Shown here: positions 34,223-47,235 of the stretch, in pieces
How positions within the stretch are numbered: position 1 is the first letter of the stretch
Layout: each line of letters starts with the position of its first letter
Assembly: GCF_002104335.1 (NCBI RefSeq)
Contig: NZ_CP020867.1
Coordinates: forward strand, 434,001 to 498,000
Direction of reading: 5' to 3'
Source of the DNA: Campylobacter cuniculorum DSM 23162 = LMG 24588
GTDB taxonomy: Bacteria > Campylobacterota > Campylobacteria > Campylobacterales > Campylobacteraceae
Length of the DNA stretch: 64,000 nucleotides
Made by a program: the position numbers and the translations under genes
The notes under the pieces: model-generated
What the model was told of the DNA's origin: nothing
What the model saw: only the letters and a program-made list of their open reading frames with translations
Databases searched by the model: none

Positions 34223-35431
34223 TTACCAATCTATGGATTGAATTTTTCCAACTTTAAGCGGAAAATAAAAGGTTTTATTCGCATTGACACGAATAACTCC
34301 TAAAGCACTTTGTGCTCCCAAATATTTGATAAATACTATACTTCCGCCATCGCTTGAAAAACGTGGAAATAAATTTTTACCATTTGCACTAAGCTGTCTT
34401 ATATCATCGCTCTTAATGGACATTAAATAAATATTGAAAACACCTGCTTGATTGCTTTCACGGCTTGAATAGACTAAAAAATCTTTATAGGTTGAAACAG
34501 CTGAATTATTTTTGCCATGAAAAACAACTTGCTCGGCATTTGTATTTCCTATATTTTGCATAAAAATATTAGGATAACCTAAGCGATCTGATACAAAAAC
34601 CACCTTTGATTCGTCTTCGCCGATAAAATTAGCATTAACATCTATACCAGAATAATTTGTCATTTTTGTTAAATTTTTAGAATTTAAATCATACAAATAT
34701 ACATCAGGTTGGTCTTGCGGTGCCATAGTGATAAGGATTTTATCCCCATTTTTATTCACATCACTTGCCACAACCATACCTCCACTCGAAAGAATTTTGC
34801 TTGCTTGATTTGTTTTTAAATCATAGCGATAAAGTGTTGGCATTTCGTGATCATATGCAGTGTAGTAAAAGGCACTTTGCTCCTCGTTAGCCCATTTAGG
34901 AAATAGATTAAGCCCCCCACTAATAATAACTTTTTGGTAAGTTAGTGTATAATCTGCCATAATGATTTGACTTTGTTTTGGACCATTTGTTCTTGCAATT
35001 AGGATTTTATGATCCATCCATTCAACCGGTGCAAGTGCGAGAAAATTTACAGATTCTTTTACGCTTTTGTGAGCTAAAAAAGGATATTGTTCTATATTAT
35101 TAAGGGTATAATTTTGACTTGATTTTTGCTCACCACCTGCTTTAATTCTGACGTTTAAACTCAAGGTATTTCCGTTTCTAGCTAAGTCATATTCAAAGGT
35201 ATAATTGAAATTTTCACTTCCTTCACTTACAACCTCAAAATTAGAGCTTACCTTCAAATCATTAACCAAGATATTATAAAAACTACGTTTTAAATTTGCA
35301 TCGTTTAAATTCGAAGTATCCTTAACGATAATTTTTGGTAAAACCACTCCTTTATTGATAACATCAATCACAGGATCTTCAGCCCAAGCAAAAGCTAAAA
35401 AAATAAAAAACAATAAAAAAAATTTTTTCAT
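34223..35431 (-). CDS. tolB: Tol-Pal system protein TolB
   Basis: ATG 35431 follows AGGAGA and starts a signal peptide (MKKFFLLFFIFLAFAWA); the frame extends to 35473 but those residues are not needed. 402 residues: an N-terminal alpha/beta domain and a beta-propeller with repeats such as LFPKWANEEQSAFYYTAYD. Periplasmic; binds Pal and connects with TolA. Confidence 0.92.
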   Translation of the reverse strand: MKKFFLLFFIFLAFAWAEDPVIDVINKGVVLPKIIVKDTSNLNDANLKRSFYNILVNDLKVSSNFEVVSEGSENFNYTFEYDLARNGNTLSLNVRIKAGGEQKSSQNYTLNNIEQYPFLAHKSVKESVNFLALAPVEWMDHKILIARTNGPKQSQIIMADYTLTYQKVIISGGLNLFPKWANEEQSAFYYTAYDHEMPTLYRYDLKTNQASKILSSGGMVVASDVNKNGDKILITMAPQDQPDVYLYDLNSKNLTKMTNYSGIDVNANFIGEDESKVVFVSDRLGYPNIFMQNIGNTNAEQVVFHGKNNSAVSTYKDFLVYSSRESNQAGVFNIYLMSIKSDDIRQLSANGKNLFPRFSSDGGSIVFIKYLGAQSALGVIRVNANKTFYFPLKVGKIQSIDW

Positions 35432-35447
35432 CTGTTCTCCTAAAAAT

Positions 35448-36221
35448 TTATTGTGCAACCACAACTTCATCACCTAAATTCATTGTAATATTTACAAGCT
35501 CTGCCTTAGGTGGATTTGCGATAAATTTACCATTTTGATTTTGTAAAAAGTCTAAAACTTTCTCATCAAAAGCTGCATTATGACTTTTCTCCACAGAAGT
35601 ATAACCAAATTTTCCGTTACTATCGATAAAAATTTTAACCACAACTCTTAAATTTCCTTGATAAGGGTGATAAAGTCTCCATCTTTGTTCAATAATCCTT
35701 GTTACCCTCCCTAAGAATTCATCATAAATTCCTGTGCGTTGGCTTTGTGTACTGCTGCCTTCATTGTTTGATTTTTCAGCGATAAGATTGTCATTAAGTT
35801 GTTTTACAAGCTCACTCGCAGCAGTTTTTGGTGCCGAAGTTTTTGGTGTTGATTGTGCAGAAGATTGCACTTTTGTCGTTTTTTCATCTTGAATCTCTTT
35901 AACATTTCCAAACAAAGCATTAAAATCTGTTGCTTTTTGATTGACATTTTCAGTTTTAACAGCTTTATTTGTTGTTTCTTTAGCGATTTTTTCTGTATCG
36001 TTTTGCAAAGGAGAGGGAGTTTTTTCTACAATTTTTTGTTCGTTTAAAATTTGTTTTGATGGTTCGGCAAACTCAATATCTATAAAACTATCTTTTAAAT
36101 CTGTGTATTTAATGCTTGGTGATTCAAAGATTACAATTCTAAAAAATACAAAAGCTACAACAATGAAATAACTCAGCAAAGCAAGTAAGAAAGATTGAGT
36201 ATTGGTGATTCCGTATTTCAT
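35448..36221 (-). CDS. tolA: TolA/TonB-like energy transducer
   Basis: 257 residues with one N-terminal membrane helix (about 9-31), a Lys/Thr/Ala-rich linker and a C-terminal TonB/TolA domain (RVTRIIEQRWRLYHPYQGNL to the end). It transmits proton-motive force from the ExbB/D-type pair to TolB-Pal. The position between exbD/tolR and tolB supports TolA rather than iron-uptake TonB. Confidence 0.85.
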   Translation of the reverse strand: MKYGITNTQSFLLALLSYFIVVAFVFFRIVIFESPSIKYTDLKDSFIDIEFAEPSKQILNEQKIVEKTPSPLQNDTEKIAKETTNKAVKTENVNQKATDFNALFGNVKEIQDEKTTKVQSSAQSTPKTSAPKTAASELVKQLNDNLIAEKSNNEGSSTQSQRTGIYDEFLGRVTRIIEQRWRLYHPYQGNLRVVVKIFIDSNGKFGYTSVEKSHNAAFDEKVLDFLQNQNGKFIANPPKAELVNITMNLGDEVVVAQ

Positions 36222-36222
36222 T

Positions 36223-36606
36223 TTATTCAGTTTGTAAAGCGACCTTGTTAAAGCCTAAATTTTTAATATTTCTTAACACAAAAATTACATCGTCATATTT
36301 TAAATTTTTATCTGCTCTTATAAAAACAGGGTCGTCAAGATTGAATTGAGATTTTCTTTGAGCAAGATTATCTGCAAAACTTAAGAAATCAAATTTATCT
36401 TGATTGATAAAAATTTCTTTATTCGCATTAATACTTACAATAAGACTTTTAAGGGTTGGGCTACTTGAAGTTTTTTGAGAGCCTTGAGGAAGATTGATTT
36501 TTTCTTCATAGGTGATACTTGGTGCTGTAACCATTAAAATTGCGAGTAAAACGAGCATAATATCCACTAAAGGTGTGATATTAAGTTCGGGTTTTTCATC
36601 AAGCAT
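36223..36606 (-). CDS. tolR: ExbD/TolR-family protein
   Basis: 127 residues. Begins MLDEKPELNITPLVDIMLVL with the conserved Asp in the single membrane helix needed for proton-driven work; the rest is periplasmic. It overlaps the tolQ-like gene by eight bases and precedes tolA. Confidence 0.9.
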   Translation of the reverse strand: MLDEKPELNITPLVDIMLVLLAILMVTAPSITYEEKINLPQGSQKTSSSPTLKSLIVSINANKEIFINQDKFDFLSFADNLAQRKSQFNLDDPVFIRADKNLKYDDVIFVLRNIKNLGFNKVALQTE

Positions 36607-37161
36607 TTGATTCCTTATTGGAGCTTAAAACTTTAATTTCACTATCGATAATACTGATAAGTTCATAGGCTCTTCTTTTGATGATAAGATGAAAAGTATA
36701 GGCAGGAATGGCAACTAAAATTCCACAACCTGTTGCAATCAAAGCTTCGCTGATTTTAGGTGCAATGATACCTAAAGAAGTTTGAGACCCTAGCCCTCCA
36801 AAGGTTTCAAGTATAGAAATAACCGTCCCAAAAAGACCTATAAAAGGCGAAGTTGAAGCAATGATACTCAACCAAGTCAGACCAACAGAAGATTTTCTAT
36901 TCGCAAGATTTTTATAAATTTCTAAACGAGAAAGACTATAATCCGTGCATTTTCTAAGTATAGAATCGCTTTGACTGATGTCTTTTTCTCCTAAAAGCAA
37001 TCTTTCTAAGCTTTGTTTTTCTTTACTTTTCCAAATTGCTAAATAACTCATTCTTGCAAAAAGTATGGAAAAAGAAAGGATAAAATATAAAGAAAGCCAG
37101 ATTAAAACAATATAAGTAATGGGGCTTGAATCATTAAAAAAATGAAAAATAGCCTCAAAAT

Positions 37162-37165
<4 letters not shown>
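36599..37165 (-). CDS. tolQ: ExbB/TolQ-family proton channel
   Basis: 188 residues, three membrane helices (about 15-38, 95-120, 140-165). GLTWLSIIASTSPFIGLFGT and LIATGCGILVAIPAYTFHLI are the family core. It forms the proton channel with the following TolR-like protein. It overlaps atpC by four bases, so the Tol genes are transcribed with the ATP synthase genes. Confidence 0.9.
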
Positions 37166-39861
<2,696 letters not shown>

Positions 39862-39869
39862 AAAAGACC

Positions 39870-41375
39870 TTATAAATGATTTGCTTTAAATTCATCAATA
39901 GCTTTAGTTAATTTTTCTTCTATATCATTATCTAAAGCTTTTTTAGAGCTAATTTGCTCAAAAATCTCTGGATATTTTGTTTGAATAAAGGTGTAAATTC
40001 CCTCTTCGAAATCCTTAATTTTATCCACTGCAATATCATCTAAGAATCCCTTAGTTCCTGCAAAAATCAGAACAACTTGCTTTTCTGGTGTGAGCGGAGA
40101 ATAAGGAGCTTGTTTTAAAACCTCTACCATTCTTTGTCCTCTTTCAAGTTGTTTTCTGCTTGCTTCATCCAAATCACTTGCAAATTGAGCAAAAGCTTGA
40201 AGTTCTCTGTATTGAGCTAAATCAAGCCTTAAATTTCCTGAAACTTGCTTCGTTGCTTTAATTTGAGCTGCACCGCCCACTCTTGAAACTGATAAGCCTA
40301 CATTGATAGCTGGACGAATTCCGCTGTTAAATAAATCTGTTTCAAGGAAAATTTGCCCATCGGTAATTGAAATAACATTAGTTGGAATATAAGCTGAAAC
40401 ATCTCCAGCTTGAGTTTCTATAATAGGTAAAGCAGTCAAACTCCCTGCACCGAGTTTATCATTTAATTTACTTGCTCTTTCAAGCAATCTTGAATGCAGA
40501 TAAAAAACATCACCCGGATAAGCTTCACGTCCGGGAGGACGACGTAAAATAAGACTCATTTCACGATAAGCTACAGCATGTTTGCTTAAATCATCATAGA
40601 TGATTAGGGCATGTTTTGAATTATCTCTAAAATATTCTCCCATAGTTACACCTGCATAAGGTGCGAGGTATTGCAAAGCAGCTGGGTCACTAGCACCTGC
40701 ATTGACAACAATTGTATAATCCATAGCTCCGTGCTCTTCAAGTCTTTTAACCACCTGTGCTACCGTGCTTTGTTTTTGACCGATAGCAACATAAATACAG
40801 ATGACATTTTGCCCTTTTTGACTGATAATGGTATCTATTGCAACAGTTGTTTTTCCTGTTTGTCTGTCCCCGATGATTAATTCTCTTTGTCCTCTACCGA
40901 TAGGTACAAGGGCATCAATTGCTTTGATTCCTGTTATTAAAGGTTCATGGACACTTTTTCTTGCCATAATACCCTTTGCTTTTTCTTCAACAAAGCGAAA
41001 TTCATTAGCGTCTATTGGTCCTTTAGCGTCTATAGGTTCTCCTAAAGCATTAACAACTCTGCTTACTAAGGCTTCACCCACAGGAACTTTAAGAAGTTTT
41101 TTGAGTCTTTTAACTGAACTGCCTTCTCTTAAATCTACACCTTTACCAAGTATTACGATACCTACGCTACTTTCTTCAAGATTAAGAGCCATACCTTTTT
41201 CGCCATTTTCAAACTCGACCATTTCTCCAGCCATAATGTTTTTTAGACCATAGACTTTGGCAACTCCATCGGCAACAGAGATGATTTTTCCGGTTTCTTC
41301 AATCTCTAAATTTAAATCAAAATTTTCAATTCTTTCTTTAATTATGGAACTGATTTCATCAGCTTTAAATTTCAT
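39870..41375 (-). CDS. atpA: ATP synthase alpha subunit
   Basis: 501 residues. P-loop GDRQTGKT near 169-176 and [20 protein letters not shown]. Non-catalytic nucleotide-binding subunit of F1. Confidence 0.99.
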   Translation of the reverse strand: MKFKADEISSIIKERIENFDLNLEIEETGKIISVADGVAKVYGLKNIMAGEMVEFENGEKGMALNLEESSVGIVILGKGVDLREGSSVKRLKKLLKVPVGEALVSRVVNALGEPIDAKGPIDANEFRFVEEKAKGIMARKSVHEPLITGIKAIDALVPIGRGQRELIIGDRQTGKTTVAIDTIISQKGQNVICIYVAIGQKQSTVAQVVKRLEEHGAMDYTIVVNAGASDPAALQYLAPYAGVTMGEYFRDNSKHALIIYDDLSKHAVAYREMSLILRRPPGREAYPGDVFYLHSRLLERASKLNDKLGAGSLTALPIIETQAGDVSAYIPTNVISITDGQIFLETDLFNSGIRPAINVGLSVSRVGGAAQIKATKQVSGNLRLDLAQYRELQAFAQFASDLDEASRKQLERGQRMVEVLKQAPYSPLTPEKQVVLIFAGTKGFLDDIAVDKIKDFEEGIYTFIQTKYPEIFEQISSKKALDNDIEEKLTKAIDEFKANHL

Positions 41376-41390
41376 TCATATACTCCTTAT

Positions 41391-41912
41391 TTAAATATTT
41401 TTTAGTATAAATTCACTTATCTTATTTTGAAGATCTTTCATAGAAAAAGATATTTCATAACCTAATTCTTCTAAAGTGATTTTAACACCTTTGTCTTGAT
41501 TTAATTGATTTTTTAATTTAATTTTAGCATTCAATCTAGTGCTAAGTTTATTTTCTAATTCTTTAAGTTTTTCTTCATCTAAATTTTCTTGAGTATAAAC
41601 CACGCCCAAATAAGTTTTTTCTTTATAGGATATTTCTTTTTCAAGTTCTTTAACGATTTGTGGAATATAAGAAAGTCTTGAATTTTCAGCAAGAAGTTTT
41701 AAAAAATTTTTAAAGTTTGGACTCATTTGAGTGAAAAATGAATGGATTAATTCTAATTTTTTATCTTTTTTAATTTGAGTGGATTCTATTAAAGTTTTGA
41801 ATTTCGGTAGAGTAAAAGCTGAATTTAAAACACACAAATTATTATAAAATTCATTCATATCTGCTCTTGGTGCAACGGCTTTAGCATATTTTTTAGCAAT
41901 TAAATCATTCAT
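41391..41912 (-). CDS. atpH: ATP synthase delta subunit
   Basis: 173 residues. MNDLIAKKYAKAVAP start and a C-terminal GVKITLEELGYEISFSMKDL motif. It joins F1 to the peripheral stalk. It overlaps atpF by one base. Confidence 0.93.
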   Translation of the reverse strand: MNDLIAKKYAKAVAPRADMNEFYNNLCVLNSAFTLPKFKTLIESTQIKKDKKLELIHSFFTQMSPNFKNFLKLLAENSRLSYIPQIVKELEKEISYKEKTYLGVVYTQENLDEEKLKELENKLSTRLNAKIKLKNQLNQDKGVKITLEELGYEISFSMKDLQNKISEFILKNI

Positions 41913-42421
41913 TAAGACACCTTTTTAACCATAATATCAACGATTTCATTTTGTTTAAGTTCTATTGTTGAATCATTAAAAATCTCAATAATGAGCTCTG
42001 AAACCACTTCTTTTTCCATTTTTCTTAACTCATAATTTTTATGTTCTTCAAAATGTTTGTCAAGCAATTCAAGTTCTTCTTTTGCTTGAGTTTTAATTTT
42101 AGCACTTAAAATTTCTGCCTCTTTTTTGGCAGTGATTAAAGCACTTGAAGCACCTGTCTTAACCTCTTCAAGTTTTTTTACGGCATTAAATTTTTTATTT
42201 TTACTTTCTAAAAGTTTTTTCTGAATTTCATCGAGTTTTGAAGAGATTTTTAAAATACGATTTTTGTAAAAATTCTTTAAAGGCGTTGCTATAAAATAAA
42301 GTAATATAGCAATAAAAATGACAAAATTAATCGTTCTTGGTATGATGTCATAATCCTCGCCCCCTGAAGAAGCTAAAGCGAATAAAGGTGTTAAAATAGT
42401 AAGATAAATTGATTTTTTCAT
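41912..42421 (-). CDS. atpF: ATP synthase b subunit
   Basis: 169 residues. Unusually it begins with a signal-like hydrophobic stretch (MKKSIYLTILTPLFALASSG), then the true membrane helix (about 30-48) and a long helix forming the peripheral stalk. The extra N-terminal segment is a feature of the epsilonproteobacterial subunit. Confidence 0.92.
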   Translation of the reverse strand: MKKSIYLTILTPLFALASSGGEDYDIIPRTINFVIFIAILLYFIATPLKNFYKNRILKISSKLDEIQKKLLESKNKKFNAVKKLEEVKTGASSALITAKKEAEILSAKIKTQAKEELELLDKHFEEHKNYELRKMEKEVVSELIIEIFNDSTIELKQNEIVDIMVKKVS

Positions 42422-42424
42422 AGC

Positions 42425-42850
42425 TTAAACCTTCCTAAGGGCATTTTGCAAAGTTTGCTTGAGCTCGGGCAAATGTGCTATCAAGTTCTTTTTTAATTCT
42501 TGCTTTTGATTTTGTAAATCCGCATAAAAAATAGCCGTTTTCTTCTCAAGTTCTTCTTTTTTTATTTTAAATTCTTGTTCCACTTCTTGTTTAGCTTGTT
42601 TAATTGCTTCTTGTTTAATCTTTTGAATTTCTTCTCTTGTAGCCCTTTGAATTTTTTCAAGTTCGTCATTGACTCCCAAAATTTCTTGTGAATTGTCTTT
42701 AACTTTCATTTCATCATTTTTTATAGAATTGTCTCTATCGTCCATAAATTTCAAAAGAGGTTTGTAAAATATAGCATTTAAAATAACAATCATGGCTAAA
42801 AAAATTGCTCCGGTTGCTAACATTGTAGAGACATTCATATCATCAAACAT
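42425..42850 (-). CDS. atpF': ATP synthase b' subunit
   Basis: 141 residues: one membrane helix (about 8-30) and a Lys/Glu-rich coiled coil. It forms the stalk heterodimer with the adjacent b subunit. The a and c subunits are not in this cluster, as is usual in Campylobacter. Confidence 0.92.
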   Translation of the reverse strand: MFDDMNVSTMLATGAIFLAMIVILNAIFYKPLLKFMDDRDNSIKNDEMKVKDNSQEILGVNDELEKIQRATREEIQKIKQEAIKQAKQEVEQEFKIKKEELEKKTAIFYADLQNQKQELKKNLIAHLPELKQTLQNALRKV

Positions 42851-42929
42851 AAAATATTCCTTCTATTGTTAATTTAATTATAGTTCTTAATATATTTTTA
42901 TAACTTATAATACCATAAAAAGATTCAAT

Positions 42930-43772
42930 TTAATCTAAAATTTTACTGAATTTCTTAATTTTATCAATACTTGTTAAATAAATAGTAAGTTTTTCTTTTT
43001 GATTTTTGCATTCAAAGCCATATTGAGCTAAAATTTGTGTTATTTTTTTCATTTCATTTTCAAATTCAAAATGGGAATTTAAAGAAAATTTACCTTTATT
43101 TTTTATTTTTTTAATCATTTTTTCTGTGTCATGGACATTGAGTTTTTGTCCTAAAATACTATCGACCACCATTTCTTCATCTTTTTTATCTAATCCTACT
43201 AAGACTTTGGCATGTCCTTGAGAAATTTTACCTTGAGCAATAAAATCTTGAGTTTTTGGATTTAAATTTAAAAGCCTTAGGGTATTAGTAATTTGACTGC
43301 GACTTTTGTGAAGAATGTTGGCTAAATTTTCTTGAGTGATTTTATGCTCTTCAATCAAGCTTTTATAGGAATTTGCAAGTTCAATTGGATTTAAATCTTC
43401 TCTTTGGATATTTTCAATGAGTGCAAATTCTCTTAATTTCTCTTCTTGGGCATTAGAAATGAGAGCTGCAATGGTTTTTAAACCTAAAATTTGACTGGCA
43501 CGTAATCTTCTTTCACCTGAAACTAAAATGAAAAAATCATCTTTTTTAAGCACTACAATAGGCTGGATAAGCCCGTATTCTTCGATAGATTTTGAAAGTT
43601 CATTAAGGGATTTTTCATCAAAATATTTTCTGGGTTGGAAAGGGTTGGGTTTGATTTTTTCAATAAGAATTTCTCTGACCTGATTTTTATCAAGTCCTAA
43701 TTCTTTCGTATAAACAGCGTCCATATCTCCTAAAAGCTTACTCAATCCTTTACCTAAACCACCTTTTTTCAT
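42930..43772 (-). CDS. parB: Chromosome partitioning protein ParB
   Basis: 280 residues. MKKGGLGKGLSKLLG start, VSGERRLRASQILGLKTIAA (CTP-binding ParB box), helix-turn-helix ITQENLANILHKSRSQITNT and a C-terminal dimer domain. Binds parS sites. It lies five bases after parA. Confidence 0.96.
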   Translation of the reverse strand: MKKGGLGKGLSKLLGDMDAVYTKELGLDKNQVREILIEKIKPNPFQPRKYFDEKSLNELSKSIEEYGLIQPIVVLKKDDFFILVSGERRLRASQILGLKTIAALISNAQEEKLREFALIENIQREDLNPIELANSYKSLIEEHKITQENLANILHKSRSQITNTLRLLNLNPKTQDFIAQGKISQGHAKVLVGLDKKDEEMVVDSILGQKLNVHDTEKMIKKIKNKGKFSLNSHFEFENEMKKITQILAQYGFECKNQKEKLTIYLTSIDKIKKFSKILD

Positions 43773-43776
43773 TATT

Positions 43777-44562
43777 TTATCCTAAAATTGAATGGGCTAA
43801 ATTTTGATAGGCTAAAGAACCCGGAGATTTTATATCATAAAGTATAATAGGTTTTCCAAAGCTTGGGCTTTCAGCAAGTTTTACATTTCTTGGAATAACT
43901 ATAAAATCTTCTTCATTGCCATTAATTGTAAAAAGTTGTTTTTTGAAATTCTGCTTTAAATCCTCAACCACATCTTTAGAGAGATTATTTTGAGAGCTAT
44001 ACATTGTAGGTAAAAAGCCTCTTACTCGAAGTTTAGGATTGATAGTCTTTTTGATAATTTTTATAGTGTTTAAGACCATAGCCACGCCTTCAAGGGCATA
44101 AAATTCACATTGTATAGGAATAATCACGCTATCACTTGCTGCAAAAGCATTAATGGTAATACTTCCTAAAGCAGGAGGAGAATCTATAATGATAAAATCA
44201 TATTCGTCAATCACTTCTTTGAGTTGATTTTTAAGCACCATTTTTCTTTGGCTATCCTCGCCCTTAGCAAGTTCTTGTTCTATTCCTACAAGTCCTATAT
44301 TTGAAGGAGCTAAATGAAGTTTGGGTAATTCGGTTTTTAAAATAATATCTGAAAGTTTTTTTCTATTGATAAAAACGTGATAAATATTGTATTCGTAATT
44401 GTTTCTATTAAAGCCAAGTCCTGTTGTAGCATTTGCTTGAGGATCAACATCTATAAGCAAAACTTTTTTTTCTGCTACCGCTAAAGAAGCTGCTAAATTA
44501 ACAGCCGTGGTTGTTTTACCGACTCCACCTTTTTGATTTGCTATTGTGATAACTTCACTCAT
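43777..44562 (-). CDS. parA: Chromosome partitioning ATPase ParA (Soj)
   Basis: 261 residues. Deviant Walker A KGGVGKTTTAVNLAASLA near 10-27, with DVDPQANATTGLG and DSPPALGSIT. Drives origin segregation with ParB. It overlaps birA by four bases. Confidence 0.97.
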   Translation of the reverse strand: MSEVITIANQKGGVGKTTTAVNLAASLAVAEKKVLLIDVDPQANATTGLGFNRNNYEYNIYHVFINRKKLSDIILKTELPKLHLAPSNIGLVGIEQELAKGEDSQRKMVLKNQLKEVIDEYDFIIIDSPPALGSITINAFAASDSVIIPIQCEFYALEGVAMVLNTIKIIKKTINPKLRVRGFLPTMYSSQNNLSKDVVEDLKQNFKKQLFTINGNEEDFIVIPRNVKLAESPSFGKPIILYDIKSPGSLAYQNLAHSILG

Positions 44563-45194
44563 CTTAAACTATACACCCTTTTATTCTCTAATAAAATCGA
44601 CCCATCTTCATACAAAAGAGCATTTTCTAAAGGAATTTTTTTGCCCTCGTGACAGACGCTAAATTTTTTTGATTTTTCAAATTCTAGCATATATTTTCTA
44701 AAAATATTCTTCCATGATTTTTTTTGTTCTAAAATTTCTAAAAACTCTTCCACTAAATCTTTAAGGGAAATTTTTATATCGAGCAAAGTGGTGTTTTTAG
44801 GAGCAAATTTCAAATTAAGCCCTATGCCACCGATAATAAAATCTTTTATTTTTGCACTGATGATTCCACCCGCTTTTAAATCTTTAATATACAAATCATT
44901 AGGCCATTTAAGCCAAATTTGTGAGCCTTTACTCTCTAAAATTTCTTTAAGCAAATAAGCAAAATAAATACTTGCTGAAGCTAGAGGCAAATCTTGAGGC
45001 AAATCATCTTGTTTCATGCAAAAAGATAAATGTAAATTTCCTTTTGAACTCTGCCAAATATTATCTTTACTTCCAACCCCATTTGTTTGTTCTAAAGCAT
45101 AGATTGCAAAATTTTTGTCTGTTTCGCCCTTGCGGATTTTTTCACATAAAAATAGATGAGTGGAGTCTAATTTTTCAACGCAAACAATCTCCAT
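44559..45194 (-). CDS. birA: Biotin-protein ligase BirA
   Basis: 211 residues from ATG 45194, which has AAGG eight bases upstream; the frame extends to 45212. LEQTNGVGSKDNIWQSSKGN and LKWPNDLYIKDLKAGGI hold the biotinyl-adenylate site. The N-terminal DNA-binding domain of E. coli BirA is missing, so it is a ligase only. It overlaps fmt. Confidence 0.93.
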   Translation of the reverse strand: MEIVCVEKLDSTHLFLCEKIRKGETDKNFAIYALEQTNGVGSKDNIWQSSKGNLHLSFCMKQDDLPQDLPLASASIYFAYLLKEILESKGSQIWLKWPNDLYIKDLKAGGIISAKIKDFIIGGIGLNLKFAPKNTTLLDIKISLKDLVEEFLEILEQKKSWKNIFRKYMLEFEKSKKFSVCHEGKKIPLENALLYEDGSILLENKRVYSLR

Positions 45195-46086
45195 TTTTAA
45201 GCCTTTTTCCATTTAAATAACTTCTTGCATCAATAGGTTTTTTCCCACTAGCTTGAAGTTTTTTAATTCTTAAAGTTCCTATTTGACAAGCAAGTAAAAA
45301 ACTTTCTTTTTCAAGTTTTAAAATCTCTCCAATCATTGAATGTTTTTTATCATCAAGAAATTCTAAATCTAAAATTTTTAAACCATTTTCTAAAAAAATT
45401 CCCGGCCAAGTAAAAAAAGCTAAGAATTTTTGATAAATTTCTCTCGCATTGTTAAATTCAATCAACCCATCTTCTTTTTTAATCTTTTTGCAAAATGTCG
45501 CTTGATTTTCATCTTGAGGAAGAGGGATGAGTTTATGAAAATTTAAAAGAGTATCAACGCATAAGTTCGCCGCTAAATTCGCTAAAAGTTCAAAAACTTC
45601 TTCGGAATTTTTGTTTTTAATATCACATTCTTGACTTTGTAAAATTGCTCCTGTGTCAAGTCCTTCGTCCATAAGCATAGTGCAAACTCCGCTTTTTTCC
45701 TCTGCGTTTAAAATTGCACTTTGTATGGGGGATGCTCCACGATATTTTGGAAGCAAAGAGGCATGTAAATTGATGCAAGGAGCAAGGTTTAAAATGCTTT
45801 TTGGTAAGATCTTCCCATAAGCTGCTACGATGATAAAATCAGGCTTTAATGAATCAATTTGCCTTGTTATGCTTTCATCCTTTAAATTTTTCGGTGTAAA
45901 GATAGGAATGGATGGAAAATTTTGCATTAAAAAAGCCTTAGTATGGCTTGGGGTAAGAATTTGTTTCCTCCCTACGGCTTTGTCTTCTTGAGTGTAAAGA
46001 GCTAGAATGTTAAAGGATTTTAAAAGTTCTTTTAAGATTGTGGTTGCATAAGATGGGGTTCCCATAAAAACGATATTTTTTTGCAT
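45175..46086 (-). CDS. fmt: Methionyl-tRNA formyltransferase
   Basis: 303 residues from ATG 46086 (MQKNIVFMGTPSYATTILKE), preceded by GAG; the frame extends to 46128. The formyl-transfer motif is INLHASLLPKYRGASPIQSA, with the C-terminal tRNA-binding domain. It makes fMet-tRNA for initiation. Confidence 0.95.
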   Translation of the reverse strand: MQKNIVFMGTPSYATTILKELLKSFNILALYTQEDKAVGRKQILTPSHTKAFLMQNFPSIPIFTPKNLKDESITRQIDSLKPDFIIVAAYGKILPKSILNLAPCINLHASLLPKYRGASPIQSAILNAEEKSGVCTMLMDEGLDTGAILQSQECDIKNKNSEEVFELLANLAANLCVDTLLNFHKLIPLPQDENQATFCKKIKKEDGLIEFNNAREIYQKFLAFFTWPGIFLENGLKILDLEFLDDKKHSMIGEILKLEKESFLLACQIGTLRIKKLQASGKKPIDARSYLNGKRLKNGDCLR

Positions 46087-46145
46087 AAGCTCACTCAAAA
46101 ATTTAAATTGAGAGTGATTATAACGCATTTGAAATTAAATATAAA

Positions 46146-46331
46146 TTATACACTTAAATCAGTTTGAGAAAATGCTTGAGTGAATTTTGTTTTTAAATCT
46201 GGTTTTTGGCTGTTTTGATAAGCTTGTGCAATCTGCTTTTTATCTCTAAGTTTTTCTAAATCTGCACGAGTAAGATGGGGATTATTTTCAATCAAAGCCC
46301 AATTCATTGAGTAGTTCTTCTTTTTCATCAA
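46146..46331 (-). CDS. Small hypothetical protein overlapping the EF-hand gene
   Basis: Up to 61 residues, charged, no motif. Starts at TTG 46331, ATG 46328 or ATG 46307 are possible, all inside the end of the EF-hand gene and none with a strong ribosome site. HLTRADLEKLRDKKQIAQAY suggests a helical peptide. It may be a real downstream cistron or chance. Confidence 0.4.
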   Translation of the reverse strand: MMKKKNYSMNWALIENNPHLTRADLEKLRDKKQIAQAYQNSQKPDLKTKFTQAFSQTDLSV

Positions 46332-47193
46332 TATTTTTTTTATCTGAAGTATAAATGACCATATTGTTTGATTGCGATTGTGATGATGATTGTGGTTGTG
46401 AAAATTTTTCCAAACCTATATCCTCATAGTATGAGCGCATTTGATTTAAAGTATTATTTATAGGATTAGACCAAAATATATTATAAGGATCAACAACTAG
46501 GGTGATTTTTTCTTGTTTATTCTTTTCACTTAAAAGCTCATTTAAAGATTGAACAGCCCAATTCTCATAACCTTCTATGTCTGTTTTACCTTTAGCGGCG
46601 TATTCTAAACGCGTGATTTGTCCATCAAAATTTCTATCGCTTTTAATGCTTTCATTGAGTAAATCTTCTACGCTTAAAGCTTTATTTTCAACTTGAGAAG
46701 AAACGTAACCCTCTGTACTTTTTGCTTCTCTTAAAACTACAGCTTTATAAGAATCGATTAAATTTTGATTTTCAGCCCTATCTTTAACAGAATTTTTTAA
46801 AGACAAAAACTCGTCGTTCTCTATGCGTCCATTATGATCTCTATCGGCAAGTAAAAAATCACGTTTATAAAGTATGTCTTTATACCAACCTTCTACAAAG
46901 GCTCCTGCCTTTCCACTTAAGGCTGTGCTTCCATCTTTAAGGTTTAAAAAATCATTTTCACCAAAATGATTTTTTAAAAGTTCTAAACTTTCATCGTTTA
47001 ATTTTAAAGAAAACTGCTTATTGTCACTAAAAAATTTAACAAAATGACCATCAGTATTCAAGCTTTGGTTTTTATTAAGAGTGAAATCTTCTTGCTTTCT
47101 TATGACATTTTTCGAAGGCATTGCACTAAAAACCGCTACATCTTTAGTTTTGTAAAAAGTATTGACAGCTATAGCAAAAATTCCCATTCCCAT
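46288..47193 (-). CDS. EF-hand calcium-binding protein
   Basis: 301 residues from ATG 47193, with AAGGAAAG five bases before it (the frame extends to 47229). Two canonical EF-hand loops: DRDHNGRIENDE (about 117-128) and DRNFDGQITRLE (about 186-197). No membrane segment or clear signal peptide. A calcium-sensing or calcium-stabilised structural role is likely; the precise function is unknown. Confidence 0.75.
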   Translation of the reverse strand: MGMGIFAIAVNTFYKTKDVAVFSAMPSKNVIRKQEDFTLNKNQSLNTDGHFVKFFSDNKQFSLKLNDESLELLKNHFGENDFLNLKDGSTALSGKAGAFVEGWYKDILYKRDFLLADRDHNGRIENDEFLSLKNSVKDRAENQNLIDSYKAVVLREAKSTEGYVSSQVENKALSVEDLLNESIKSDRNFDGQITRLEYAAKGKTDIEGYENWAVQSLNELLSEKNKQEKITLVVDPYNIFWSNPINNTLNQMRSYYEDIGLEKFSQPQSSSQSQSNNMVIYTSDKKNIDEKEELLNELGFD

Positions 47194-47235
47194 GAACTTT
47201 CCTTCAAAAATTAAATTTTTTAAGCTCAAAGATAA